NCBI RefSeq assembly: GCF_017830045.1
Contig: NZ_JAEDXU010000005.1
Coordinates: 62,001 to 126,000 of the forward strand
Length of the DNA: 64,000 nt
Direction: 5' to 3'
DNA from: Enterococcus larvae
Lineage (GTDB): Bacteria > Bacillota > Bacilli > Lactobacillales > Enterococcaceae
Part shown: piece by piece, positions 33,897 to 41,833 of the stretch
How positions within the stretch are numbered: position 1 is the first letter of the stretch
Layout: the number at the start of each line of letters is the position of its first letter
The notes under the pieces: generated by a model
Database searches by the model: none
Told to the model about the DNA's origin: nothing
The model's input: the letters and a program-made list of their open reading frames with translations, nothing else
Translations under genes and position numbers: made by a program

Positions 33897-34346
33897 CTAT
33901 AGATCGATACTTAGGCGAACCATATCATTGAGAACAATGCCGTTGTCGATGATCTCTTCGTCATAATGACGAACAAAAAAGTCTCGATCGATCCATGTCA
34001 TGCGAAAGCCGCATTTTTGATACAGGTGGAGCTGCTCATAGCCGGTACTTCCAGTACCGACTTCCATTGTTTTGATTCCTTGCTCTTTTGCAAATTCAAA
34101 AGCAAAGGCTATCAGTTTTTGCGCATAACCTTTCCCACGAGAATCCTCACGTACTGCGATGTTAACGAGTTCAAATGTATCAGGGCGTGTCGGGATCAGC
34201 ACCATAATACCCACTGTTTCAGGATCAGTCAGGGCAAATACGTGTCCTCTTTGTGTGTAATCATCTACAAGTTTTTTTGAAGGATCGGCATCAAGTAAAA
34301 GTTCATAATGTGCTTCTTCTAACTGTGTAATAGAGGTGATTTTCAT
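33897..34346 (-). CDS. GNAT family N-acetyltransferase
   Basis: 149 aa. Acetyl-CoA binding motif VREDSRGKGYAQKLIAFA (R/Q-x-x-G-x-A loop) followed by MEVGTGSTGYEQLHLYQKCGFR, the usual GNAT motif A-B order. Acceptor unknown. Ribosome site AAGGAGAT on the minus strand. Divergent from udk. Confidence 0.85.
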   Translation of the reverse strand: MKITSITQLEEAHYELLLDADPSKKLVDDYTQRGHVFALTDPETVGIMVLIPTRPDTFELVNIAVREDSRGKGYAQKLIAFAFEFAKEQGIKTMEVGTGSTGYEQLHLYQKCGFRMTWIDRDFFVRHYDEEIIDNGIVLNDMVRLSIDL

Positions 34347-34475
34347 AATAGTATCTCCTTTAATTTATTTTCCATAAAGAAAAATTTCAATTTTCAGTGG
34401 CATTCTTCTCACTTTTTATTATAATAGATAAGGATGACAATGGCTATTTGCTGAAAAAGAAAGAGGTTTATTTGC

Positions 34476-35099
34476 ATGAAAAACAATCGACCGATAATCA
34501 TTGGGGTAACTGGTGGCTCTGGTAGCGGGAAAACAAGCGTCAGCCGAGCGATTTTCAATCATTTTCCCAATCACTCGATCATGATGCTGGAACAGGACTC
34601 TTACTATAAAGATCAAAGTCATTTGAGCTTTGAGGAAAGACTGACGACCAACTATGATCATCCCTTTGCTTTTGATACAGATCTGCTGATCGAGCATCTG
34701 AAGCAGCTGTTGAAATATGAAGCAATTGAGAAGCCTGTTTATGATTATGTGGAGCATACGAGAAGTTCCGATATTATCGTGCAGGAACCTAAAGAAGTGA
34801 TCATTCTTGAAGGAATATTGATCTTGGAAGATCCTCGTTTACGTGAACTGATGGATATAAAATTATATGTGGATACAGATGATGATATCCGCATTATTCG
34901 ACGAATTAAGAGAGATATGGAAGAACGCGGTCGTACACTTGATTCTGTGATTGAACAATATCTGACAGTGGTCAAGCCTATGTATAATCAATTCATCGAG
35001 CCTACCAAGCGATATGCGGATGTTATCGTGCCTGAGGGTGGAGAAAATCATGTAGCCATTGATTTGATCACGACAAAGGTCAAGAGTATCTTAGAATGA
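34476..35099 (+). CDS. udk: Uridine kinase
   Basis: 207 aa. P-loop [12 protein letters not shown] (about 8-19), [23 protein letters not shown] and [14 protein letters not shown], all characteristic of uridine/cytidine kinase. It phosphorylates uridine and cytidine with ATP or GTP in pyrimidine salvage. Ribosome site GAAAGAGG; TATAAT at 34420-34425 is a probable -10. A strong terminator at 35202 follows. Confidence 0.9.
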   Translation: MKNNRPIIIGVTGGSGSGKTSVSRAIFNHFPNHSIMMLEQDSYYKDQSHLSFEERLTTNYDHPFAFDTDLLIEHLKQLLKYEAIEKPVYDYVEHTRSSDIIVQEPKEVIILEGILILEDPRLRELMDIKLYVDTDDDIRIIRRIKRDMEERGRTLDSVIEQYLTVVKPMYNQFIEPTKRYADVIVPEGGENHVAIDLITTKVKSILE

Positions 35100-35201
35100 T
35101 TTAGTATTGCGCGGCTGATCAAGAGGATTGAGCATAGAGGACAAGCTGGTTGGTGGACCTTGAGCGTCAGCTAGATATAGCAAAACGATAAGATCAAATA
35201 G

Positions 35202-35244
35202 AAAAAGGCAGACGATTTTTGGAAAAAATTCGTCTGCCTTTTTC
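35202..35244. terminator. Bidirectional terminator after udk
   Basis: Perfect 14-base arms (35202-35215, 35230-35243) beginning AAAAA and ending TTTTT, shared with the convergent minus-strand gene. Confidence 0.85.
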
Positions 35245-35253
35245 AGTTCGTAT

Positions 35254-35598
35254 TTAATTCTCTTCTTCATGAGATTTGTTGTGAAGATCATTGATGACTT
35301 CAAGTGCCTTAATAAAATCTTTCCGCAAAATCGCCCATTTATCATACTTTTGCATAGAAAAATTGAAATCATCTGTAGAATCGCCTTTTATGATTCTAAA
35401 AGAAAATCTTTTGTTGTGTGTACAGAGAAAATTGAACGTAAATGACTCATCTTTTTCAGCATAATCAAAAGAACATTCTTCAACATAATCCAACGCTGCG
35501 GCTTTTTTTGAAAGTATTGAGCACCTTTCCATTAAGTAAGTCAGTTCGGATTTGTTAAATGGTCGATTAGGTGAAATCTTGATTGAGTATATATTCAT
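35254..35598 (-). CDS. Hypothetical protein
   Basis: 114 aa, cytoplasmic, no TM segment; NIYSIKISPNRPFNKSELTYL start and a highly charged HNKSHEEEN end. AAGGAGCT stands before the minus-strand ATG. No family recognised. It is followed by the shared terminator, so it is probably a genuine single gene. Confidence 0.6.
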   Translation of the reverse strand: MNIYSIKISPNRPFNKSELTYLMERCSILSKKAAALDYVEECSFDYAEKDESFTFNFLCTHNKRFSFRIIKGDSTDDFNFSMQKYDKWAILRKDFIKALEVINDLHNKSHEEEN

Positions 35599-35878
35599 GC
35601 ATAGCTCCTTCTATTCTAAATATTCGCATTTCTAAACCTATCATCCCCTGATGCATATGAAGAATCACACACCTACTTAATTTTATCATATGTCTTGACA
35701 GATTTCTAATGAACTTGACGAAAAACAGCAGAAGCCGGATTTTTGCCCAAAAAGTGCAAAGGAATCTCGAATAGAAGAAAGAGCGAGATTTCTAGATATT
35801 TTGTCAGCTATTTTGATGTGAATTATCAAATTTTTGCATTTTCCATTAAAATGTTGAAAAATATTGCTGTATGAATCA
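35599..35878. other. Intergenic stretch before mazF-like gene
   Basis: About 280 AT-rich bases between divergent genes; nothing beyond promoter signals at its right end was recognised. No antitoxin reading frame is present here. Confidence 0.5.
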
Positions 35879-35887
35879 TGTTATAAT
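35879..35887 (+). promoter_or_regulatory. Extended -10 promoter of the MazF-like gene
   Basis: TGTTATAAT (TG at 35879-35880, TATAAT at 35882-35887), 40 bases before the start codon; no clear -35. Confidence 0.45.
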
Positions 35888-35927
35888 TTGTAAAAAGATT
35901 TTTTCTTGAAAAGGGGGGATAGAAAAA

Positions 35928-36269
35928 ATGATGCGAAGGGGAGAAATATTTTACGCCAATCTTTCGCCGGTTATTGGATCTGAACAGGGAGGGATTCGTC
36001 CAGTTTTGATCATTCAAAACAACAAAGGGAATTTATTCAGTCCCACATTGATTGTTGCGCCTATTACAAGGAATATTCGGAAAAAGATGCAGCCGACACA
36101 AGTGAAAGTCAATATTCCTCATGAGGAAGAAATGACCCCCTCATTGGTTCTTTTAGAACAAATTCGTACGTTGGATAAGGAACGGATGCTGCAGAAAATC
36201 TGTAAGCTTCAGGACTGTGATATGGAAAAGGTCAATCAGGCGTTGAAGGTCAGTATAGGAATTCGATAG
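35928..36269 (+). CDS. MazF/PemK family endoribonuclease, no adjacent antitoxin
   Basis: 113 aa. MazF fold motifs RRGEIFYANLSPVIGSEQGGIRPVLIIQN, SPTLIVAPIT and LLEQIRTLDKERM, which carry the catalytic Arg and Thr of mRNA interferases. It is close in sequence to the alr-linked copy at 59128-59502. No MazE-like frame is present directly upstream or downstream, so it is either orphan or controlled by an antitoxin elsewhere. GGGGGGAT lies before the ATG. Confidence 0.85.
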   Translation: MMRRGEIFYANLSPVIGSEQGGIRPVLIIQNNKGNLFSPTLIVAPITRNIRKKMQPTQVKVNIPHEEEMTPSLVLLEQIRTLDKERMLQKICKLQDCDMEKVNQALKVSIGIR

Positions 36270-36367
36270 GCTAGTTTAGCTAAATACATAAGAATGACAG
36301 TAAGTTGGAATCGCTGTAAGAAGTCAATTTTTGCAGCGCTATTCATGTGAGGTTACTGCAATCGATG

Positions 36368-36395
36368 GCCGAGATCGTCTGATCTCGGCTTTTTA
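36368..36395 (+). terminator. Terminator after the MazF-like gene
   Basis: Perfect GCCGAGATC/GATCTCGGC stem with 4-base loop and TTTTT. The remaining bases to 36633 hold no credible gene. Confidence 0.8.
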
Positions 36396-36633
36396 TTGCA
36401 GAATTTTTTATGTAAAACAGTTGGATAAGTGCAGACCATTGACTAAAAAGGAAAAAGAGATAGACTTATTGAGCTGCACGTATCTAGACACATCTTCTGC
36501 CAAAGAGATACTCACTACTTCATAGCTTCGATAGTAGTCAAACTGATTAAGAAGTATATAGAAGCGTTTTTGGGTTTCAAGAATAGTTATTTCAAGGTAT
36601 AGTAGAACATAGAAAGATACAGGAGGGATCTAG

Positions 36634-37590
36634 GTGGAAAAGGTTCGTTACGGCATTTTAAGTACGGCACAGATCGTGCCTCGATTTGTGAAGGGGATAC
36701 GTGAAAGTGCAGTTGGTGAAGCTGCAGCAATCGCTTCAAGAGAGCTGGAAAAGGCGGAGAAGATGGCCGCTGATTTAGACATACCGCAGGCATATGGCAG
36801 TTATGAAGCGCTTTGTAGGGATGAATCATTAGATATTATTTATATTGCTACATACAATAAAGGACATTACGAGGCGGCAAAGTTAGCGCTAAAGCATAAG
36901 AAGCATGTTCTTTTGGAGAAACCATTTACATTAAAGTCTGCAGAGGCAGAGGAATTGTTCGACTTAGCAAAGAAAAATAATTGTTTTTTGATGGAGGCGC
37001 AAAAGGCTGTTTTTTTACCAATTACACTAAAGGTAAAAAAAGCAATCGAGCAGGGGAAAATCGGCAAGGTACGCCATATTCGTTCTGTTACTGCTTATCC
37101 GAATATCGATCATTTGAAATGGTTTCATTCTCTTGACGCAGGAGGCGGAGTCCTTCACAGCTCTGGAAGCTATCCATTAGAGTATATCCAGTTTATTTTG
37201 GGAGAATCACCAATTGGTTATGCCGGACATTCCTCGATGGAAAAAGGCAGGAGTGACGATCAATTCGAACTTTCTTTAAAATTTCCTGAACAGATACTGG
37301 CTAGTGTTTTTATTACAGTGCAGCTGGATATCCCTAGTGAAATGGTTATTTATGGAGAAACGGGGAAAATAGTCATCCCTTATTTTTGGAAAACGGATCA
37401 TGCCGCAATTTATTCTAATGACGGGCGTGAGGAGCAGCTGACGAGTACCATCAGTAGTGAGTTCGCTTTTGAAGTTGATCATGTCAATCAATGCTTGGCT
37501 GACGGCCTGTTGGAAAGTCCGCTGATGACGGAAAAAATAACGGTTGATACAGTGAAGCTAGTTGAAAATATGTATGGTCGATGGCTATAA
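36634..37590 (+). CDS. Gfo/Idh/MocA family oxidoreductase
   Basis: 318 aa. N-terminal NAD(P)-binding domain (RYGILSTAQIVPRFVKG, IASRELEKAEKMA, YIATYNKGHYEAAKLALKHKKHVLLEKPF with the family Lys in EKPF) and a C-terminal alpha/beta domain containing DAGGGVLHSSGSYPLEY. Closest in pattern to dihydrodiol-dehydrogenase-like members. Substrate unknown. GTG start after AGGAGGG. Nearest upstream of the RNA candidate region. Confidence 0.87.
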   Translation: MEKVRYGILSTAQIVPRFVKGIRESAVGEAAAIASRELEKAEKMAADLDIPQAYGSYEALCRDESLDIIYIATYNKGHYEAAKLALKHKKHVLLEKPFTLKSAEAEELFDLAKKNNCFLMEAQKAVFLPITLKVKKAIEQGKIGKVRHIRSVTAYPNIDHLKWFHSLDAGGGVLHSSGSYPLEYIQFILGESPIGYAGHSSMEKGRSDDQFELSLKFPEQILASVFITVQLDIPSEMVIYGETGKIVIPYFWKTDHAAIYSNDGREEQLTSTISSEFAFEVDHVNQCLADGLLESPLMTEKITVDTVKLVENMYGRWL

Positions 37591-37612
37591 AATAAAAAAA
37601 TTTTAAGCTTGT

Positions 37613-37641
37613 TTGTATTATTGACTGAACTGTGATAAAGT
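37613..37641 (+). promoter_or_regulatory. Possible promoter of the RNA candidate
   Basis: TTGTAT (37613-37618), 17 bases, TAAAGT (37636-37641). Directly precedes a strongly structured, gene-free segment. Confidence 0.4.
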
Positions 37642-37647
37642 ATGTCT

Positions 37648-37851
37648 CATGCGACGAGTTGACTCAACCAGATGATCTTTTGATTGTTCCGATTTTATCG
37701 GCTAGTGGTTGGTTGATGCAGAGGCACCGATGTTTAGTCATCAACTACCGCATTGTAGTTGTGCCGGATGAAGTTTTTGTGGAGAAAATTCATCTGCTTA
37801 TAGCAATATGAGTACTGCGTAAAAAAGAAGATGAAAGTCTTCTTTTTTTTT
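37648..37851 (+). ncRNA. Candidate structured non-coding RNA or leader
   Basis: About 200 bases without a reading frame but full of complementary arms: CAACCA 37665/TGGTTG 37706 enclosing CCGAT 37689/ATCGG 37697; GTTGATG 37712/CATCAAC 37739; GGCAC 37723/GTGCC 37761; AACTAC 37743/GTAGTT 37755; GATGAA 37767/TTCATC 37789; and a terminator AGAAGA/TCTTCT with nine T residues (37823-37851). The CATCAAC and AACTAC arms overlap, so two folds compete. No known riboswitch signature was recognised. Confidence 0.5.
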
Positions 37852-37884
37852 GCAATAGAAAGAAGCAACTATCCTGAAACTGAG

Positions 37885-37939
37885 TTAAGTGCAATCCCTT
37901 CTTTTGATAAAGCTTCAAAGAAGTTTGCACTTAATTTTT
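37885..37939 (+). terminator. Long hairpin with T run (GTGCAA type, first)
   Basis: Outer arms TTAAGTGCAA (37885) and TTGCACTTAA (37925-37934), inner arms CTTCTTTTG/CTTCAAAGAAG, then TTTTTA. No gene precedes it within 290 bases, so it may end a second short transcript or act as an attenuator. Confidence 0.55.
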
Positions 37940-38041
37940 ATTGAAAAGCCTTAAATATAAGGGGTTTTCGAAAGGAATTTGTTTTTATAGATAGAAAACA
38001 GATGACTTCTTTTGTGTTTGATAGAAAAAATTCTGGATAAG

Positions 38042-38069
38042 GTTGCACTTACAAAAGTGCAACTTTTTT
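38042..38069 (+). terminator. Hairpin with T run (GTGCAA type, second)
   Basis: Perfect arms GTTGCACTT (38042-38050) and AAGTGCAAC (38055-38063), then six T. It reuses the GTGCAA core of the hairpin 150 bases upstream and sits 70 bases before the PRD regulator, a suitable place for transcription attenuation. Confidence 0.6.
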
Positions 38070-38138
38070 GTGTTGTTACTTGTGAAAAATCGAGCTATAG
38101 TTGCAGTTGTAAGGGGAAGAAATGAAGGTGAGTAGAAG

Positions 38139-40007
38139 ATGTCACTGCACTTATCAAAACGAGAGATAAATATTTTACTGATGCTTTTGGACTTGGAAAA
38201 CAGCATCACGACGAAGGAATTAGCCGAGGCTTTTAGTGTAAGTGTAAGAACAATCAAATATGATTTGGAAAATGTTCGTGCATGGTTTCAGGAACGGAAT
38301 ATCAGCTTACAGACAAGACGAAACAAAGGCGTTTGGCTGGAGCTGCCGGATTCTGAAAGGTTGACGCTGAAAAATGAAATTCTGGAGGTCGATCGCTTTG
38401 AAACATATCCGGATCAGGAGTTGAGAATGAATCAATTGATTTTTCATCTGATTCTTTCAAAGGATCATTTGACTTCTCAGGAGCTGGCCGATGAACTTCA
38501 AGTCAGTCGGAATACGATTTTAAAGGATCTGGATCGACTAGAGGAATTCATTCAGCGATATGAGCTTCAGCTGGATCGGCAAAGTCGTAGAGGTTTCTTT
38601 ATCCATGGGGAAGAGAGCAAAATCCGTCTATTGATGGAATATATCAGCCAGAAAGAGATTACTGAATATGATATCTATCAAATCATGAGTCACTTTGTTC
38701 AGGCGGGGAACCATAAGAGGATGATCGACGTTCATGTAGGAGGGAATACGATTTTTCAGGAGATCTATCAGGTTTCACTGAATGAGATGACCAAGCTCCT
38801 TGATCCTTCTTTATTGGATCAGTTCAATTATGCAGAAATTCTCTCTATTACGCTCAGAGTTTCAATTGCTACATCACGGATGCAGCTGCAGCACACAATG
38901 AATGGCTACAAGATTTTACCCAATCAAGAGGAGCTGATGAAGAAGCAGGAGCTGCCGTTTCTTTTGATGAACAGAGTCTTTGAGCATTATGAGCTGCCGC
39001 TTTTAGCAGACGAGTACTTCTATATTTACAGTGATGTGTTCGTGACGAACAGTCACCAGGATATAGCAGAACTGACAGAAGAACTGATTCGCGATGTATC
39101 TGAGGAAATCAGTTTTCCTTTTTATCGGGATCGACAGTTGTTCACAAATTTATTCGCTCATTTATCCTTACGGTTGACAAAGAAACATCTATTCATCAAC
39201 GAATACAATCCTTTTGTCGATGATATCAAAGCAAAGTATCCGCAGCTGTTTGATGCAATCAAGCATGCCAGCAGTCGAGATATTGAAAATGCGGCGTTGT
39301 TTATTAATGACTCATTTATTGCCTATATTGCCTTGCATTTTCTTGTTGCCTATGAGAAAAACCAGCATGAAATCAATGTTGTTCGAATTGTTTATGTCTG
39401 TTCAACAGGCCTTGGTGTAACCAGCCTGATCGAGCAGAAAATTCTCGAAGAAGTTTCCAATGTTGAAATTGCCGGTTTTGCTTCAGTGCTGAATGCGACC
39501 GATATTATTGAAGAAAAGAACCCTGATCTTGTTCTCAGTATTTTTCCTATAGAGGTGTTGAACCGACCGTTTATCAAGGTTAATCCTCTGCCGACTGAGA
39601 GTGATATCCAGCAGATTCAGGAAGAGGTCAATAAAATATTGACCAGTGTTCGTGACGGCAGTATTCCAAGGCTGGTACCACGTCAGCCATTAAAGGAAAA
39701 CAGAGGGCTGGAAGCGGAAAGCAGAGACATTCTGGTTCGGTCCTATGTGATCTACGAGGAGCTGCTGAAGGCTTTTGCCGAAAAGTTGAATGATGGATAC
39801 AAAGAGGCTTTCTTACTCCATGTAATGCTGATGGTCCACCGGATCATTTTCGATGGTCAGTATGAAAATGAAGGGAATATTGTAAAAGAGACCCTGATGG
39901 CTCAACAAAAACTGGTAGAGCAGATCGAGCGAATTTTTGCCAAGAACAATCTGACGGTCAATCAGGCAGAAATCACAGCTTTATTGAATTACATCAGAGA
40001 GGAGTGA
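38139..40007 (+). CDS. PRD-containing transcriptional regulator (BglG/LicR-type, with EIIB-like domain)
   Basis: 622 aa. Two N-terminal helix-turn-helix domains (ITTKELAEAFSVSVRTIKYDLENV near 25-48; LTSQELADELQVSRNTILKDLDRL near 110-133), a first PRD (about 190-300), a second (about 310-410), an EIIB-like domain with VVRIVYVCSTGLGVTSLIE (about 415-500), and a C-terminal PRD-like part with HVMLMVHRIIFDG. PTS phosphorylation of PRD histidines would tune it. It is first in the amino-sugar-acid operon and most likely activates it. AAGGTGAG is a weak ribosome site. Confidence 0.88.
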   Translation: MSLHLSKREINILLMLLDLENSITTKELAEAFSVSVRTIKYDLENVRAWFQERNISLQTRRNKGVWLELPDSERLTLKNEILEVDRFETYPDQELRMNQLIFHLILSKDHLTSQELADELQVSRNTILKDLDRLEEFIQRYELQLDRQSRRGFFIHGEESKIRLLMEYISQKEITEYDIYQIMSHFVQAGNHKRMIDVHVGGNTIFQEIYQVSLNEMTKLLDPSLLDQFNYAEILSITLRVSIATSRMQLQHTMNGYKILPNQEELMKKQELPFLLMNRVFEHYELPLLADEYFYIYSDVFVTNSHQDIAELTEELIRDVSEEISFPFYRDRQLFTNLFAHLSLRLTKKHLFINEYNPFVDDIKAKYPQLFDAIKHASSRDIENAALFINDSFIAYIALHFLVAYEKNQHEINVVRIVYVCSTGLGVTSLIEQKILEEVSNVEIAGFASVLNATDIIEEKNPDLVLSIFPIEVLNRPFIKVNPLPTESDIQQIQEEVNKILTSVRDGSIPRLVPRQPLKENRGLEAESRDILVRSYVIYEELLKAFAEKLNDGYKEAFLLHVMLMVHRIIFDGQYENEGNIVKETLMAQQKLVEQIERIFAKNNLTVNQAEITALLNYIREE

Positions 40008-40011
40008 GAAT

Positions 40012-40353
40012 ATGAATTTAACCGAAGACGCAAAGAAAATCATCAATGAATCTGAGAACCGTGAGGAGCTGGAGGCTTCAATCGCAAAAACAGAAGAACT
40101 TTTAAAAGCAGCAGCCATTGTACCGACTGAGCTGCAATGGACGATTCTGATCAACCATGTCAATGAAATGATCAAACGCTCGAAGGCGAATGAAAAGATG
40201 GCGGGTGTCGATCCGGAAATGTTTGATGAGGTATCGAAGGATGCCTTGTCGATCGCTGATGAGCTGGTGAAGCACATTGGCAATCTGCCGACTGACGAAA
40301 TGTATGTACTATCCATACACTTTGAGGCTGCCAAGCAAAACGCAGCTGAATAA
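40012..40353 (+). CDS. Small PRD-domain protein
   Basis: 113 aa, cytoplasmic, helical; LQWTILINHVNEMIKRSKANEKM and a late LSIHFEAAKQ histidine match a single free-standing PRD. It starts four bases after the regulator stop, with GAGGAGTGAG before the ATG. Likely a PTS-responsive partner in control of the operon; its partner is not known. Confidence 0.75.
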   Translation: MNLTEDAKKIINESENREELEASIAKTEELLKAAAIVPTELQWTILINHVNEMIKRSKANEKMAGVDPEMFDEVSKDALSIADELVKHIGNLPTDEMYVLSIHFEAAKQNAAE

Positions 40354-40380
40354 ATAAAAACAAACTAGGAGGAAGAAACC

Positions 40381-40737
40381 ATGATAACAGTAGTAATCGC
40401 AGATCGTTTAGGAAAAGGACAAAATGTAGCAAAAGGTGTAGAAGCAGCGGGCGGACGTGCCGTTGTTGTTCCGGGCATGGGCGCAGATATGCGTTTAGGC
40501 GATGTGATGCAGCAGGAAAATGCAGATATGGGGATTTCATTCTGTGGAAGCGGCGGAGCAGGTGCTTTGACAGCAGCGAATAAATACGGCTATCCGGAAC
40601 GTCATGGTATGCGTTCTGTTGAAGAAGGAATCACAGCGATCAACGATGGAAAAACTGTATTAGGCTTTGGTTTTATGGATCAAGAAGAACTAGGCAAACG
40701 CCTGACAGAAGCATTTGTTAAAAAACATGGTGAATAG
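40381..40737 (+). CDS. Glycine-rich SFCGS family protein
   Basis: 118 aa. Named motif SFCGSGGAGALTAANKYG (about 57-74), preceded by a GKGQNVAKGVEAAGGRAVVVPGMGADMRLGD stretch. It belongs to a small family of unknown function conserved beside DUF4310/4311/4312. The single Cys in a Gly-rich loop, at the end of a short alpha/beta domain, is reminiscent of PTS EIIB P-loops, which is my inference only. AGGAGGAAG lies before the ATG. Followed by a 670-base leader made of repeats. Confidence 0.85.
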   Translation: MITVVIADRLGKGQNVAKGVEAAGGRAVVVPGMGADMRLGDVMQQENADMGISFCGSGGAGALTAANKYGYPERHGMRSVEEGITAINDGKTVLGFGFMDQEELGKRLTEAFVKKHGE

Positions 40738-40882
40738 AAGAGGTTGTGATAGAAGTGTTTAGCCCTGAGAAATAAAAAGGACAATTTAAAAAAAGGTTCT
40801 CATATTTTTAACATTGTTCGGTTTATTTCCGACTGAGCTGCTTCTAGAACACCATTTATTGGGATTTGTGTGATTAACATGG
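40738..40882 (+). other. Intergenic lead-in to the 112-bp repeat array
   Basis: Non-coding; TTGTGTGATTAACATGGTCTCACAAA (first and last parts TTTGTG/CACAAA) forms a small hairpin at its end. No gene or terminator with a T run seen, so read-through into the DUF4312 gene is expected. Confidence 0.4.
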
Positions 40883-41400
40883 TCTCACAAACCCAACAAA
40901 GAGGGGCATTGTTCTTGTGGTTAGGCAATACTAATTGTGTCTACGAGTCTCACGATTCTCGACACAAAGCATTAAGCCTAGACCGCTTGGACATCGGACC
41001 TCCAGAATAAAAGAACAGCAAAACAAAGAATCAAAGCTGTTCTCACAAACCCAACAAGGAGGGCCATTATTCTTGCCAAGTATCTTGGCTTAGAAATAAG
41101 GGACACCGGACCTCCAAAATAAAAGAACAGCAAAGCAAAGAATCAAAGCTGTTCTCACAAAAATAACAAGGAGGGCCATTATTTTTGCCAAGTATCTTGG
41201 CATAGAAATAAGGGACACCGGACCTCCAAAATAAAAGAACAGCAAAGCAAAGAATCAAAGCTGTTCTCACAAAAATAACAAGGAGGGCCATTATTCTTGC
41301 CAAGTGTCTTGGCTTAGAAATAAGGGACACCGGACCTCCAGAATAAAAGAACAGCAGAGCAAAGAATCAAAGCTGTTCTCACAAAAATAACAAGGAGGAA
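40883..41400 (+). repeat. Tandem 112-bp repeat array with RBS-pairing hairpins
   Basis: Exact 112-base period: units start at GAACAGC 41013, 41125 and 41237, with a partial fourth at 41349 that runs into the real ribosome site of the DUF4312 gene; a diverged unit lies at 40883-41012. Each unit has AGAACAGC/GCTGTTCT arms, then AAGGAGG, an inner GCCAAG/CTTGGC hairpin and GGACCTCC, whose CCTCC can pair with the GGAGG. In the diverged unit the inner hairpin is replaced by a longer stem (GGTTAGGC/GCCTAGACC and TTGTGTC/GACACAA), so structure is kept while sequence changes. Confidence 0.85.
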
Positions 41401-41405
41401 GAACT

Positions 41406-41759
41406 GTGAGTGCAACGAAAAGGACATCTCAGATCGTGAAGGTTTCAGGAAAAGGGGAAAATAAGGCGGCGGCATTTGCTAGTGCGTTAAGCAATGTATC
41501 AAAAAAGGTTCTGAAGGAATCAACGGATGTATTGCTGAGAATCGAACCTAAGGACGTGGAAATCCTTTCAGCGGTAGAGAAGAATTACACTGAGCGCTTC
41601 CTGTTCTTCTTCTTTCCTAGAAAACGCACGACCTATGAAGTGGAGTTAAGTGTTGAAGTGGAAATCAGCTTGATCGAAATGGCAGACGTGCCATTTAAAC
41701 AAGTAGATGCACAAGATCCAAACGGGGTTTCTGTTCCATTTACAACAAAAAAAATCTAA
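41406..41759 (+). CDS. DUF4312 family protein
   Basis: 117 aa from a GTG start with AAGGAGG at 41392-41398. Soluble, mixed alpha/beta (TSQIVKVSGKGENKAAAFASALSNVSKKVLKE; TYEVELSVEVEISLIEMADVPFKQ). Family of unknown function found only with SFCGS and DUF4310/4311 genes. Its leader is the 112-bp repeat array, so translation or mRNA stability may be controlled there. Confidence 0.8.
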   Translation: MSATKRTSQIVKVSGKGENKAAAFASALSNVSKKVLKESTDVLLRIEPKDVEILSAVEKNYTERFLFFFFPRKRTTYEVELSVEVEISLIEMADVPFKQVDAQDPNGVSVPFTTKKI

Positions 41760-41833
41760 GTAATAAACAGCTGTAGCAAGTAAAATGTATCGAAAAAATG
41801 TACACACAAAAAGAAATAAGGAGGAAAAAGCGA

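Noticed and set aside
36331-36525. 64-codon plus-strand frame after the MazF-like gene
   Set aside because: It runs through a perfect terminator hairpin (36368-36395), has no ribosome site and no protein-like composition.
37642-37851. T-box, c-di-AMP, cobalamin, FMN, lysine or 6S RNA
   Set aside because: None of the hallmark words (for example AGGGTGG.ACCGCG of T-boxes) is present; kept only as an unclassified RNA candidate.
41067-41330. Minus-strand 87-codon frame within the 112-bp repeats
   Set aside because: It exists only because the repeats have few stops; the frame shifts between units since 112 is not divisible by three, and there is no ribosome site.
40883-41400. CRISPR array
   Set aside because: Units of 112 bases are repeated whole, with no short repeat/unique spacer alternation and no cas genes.
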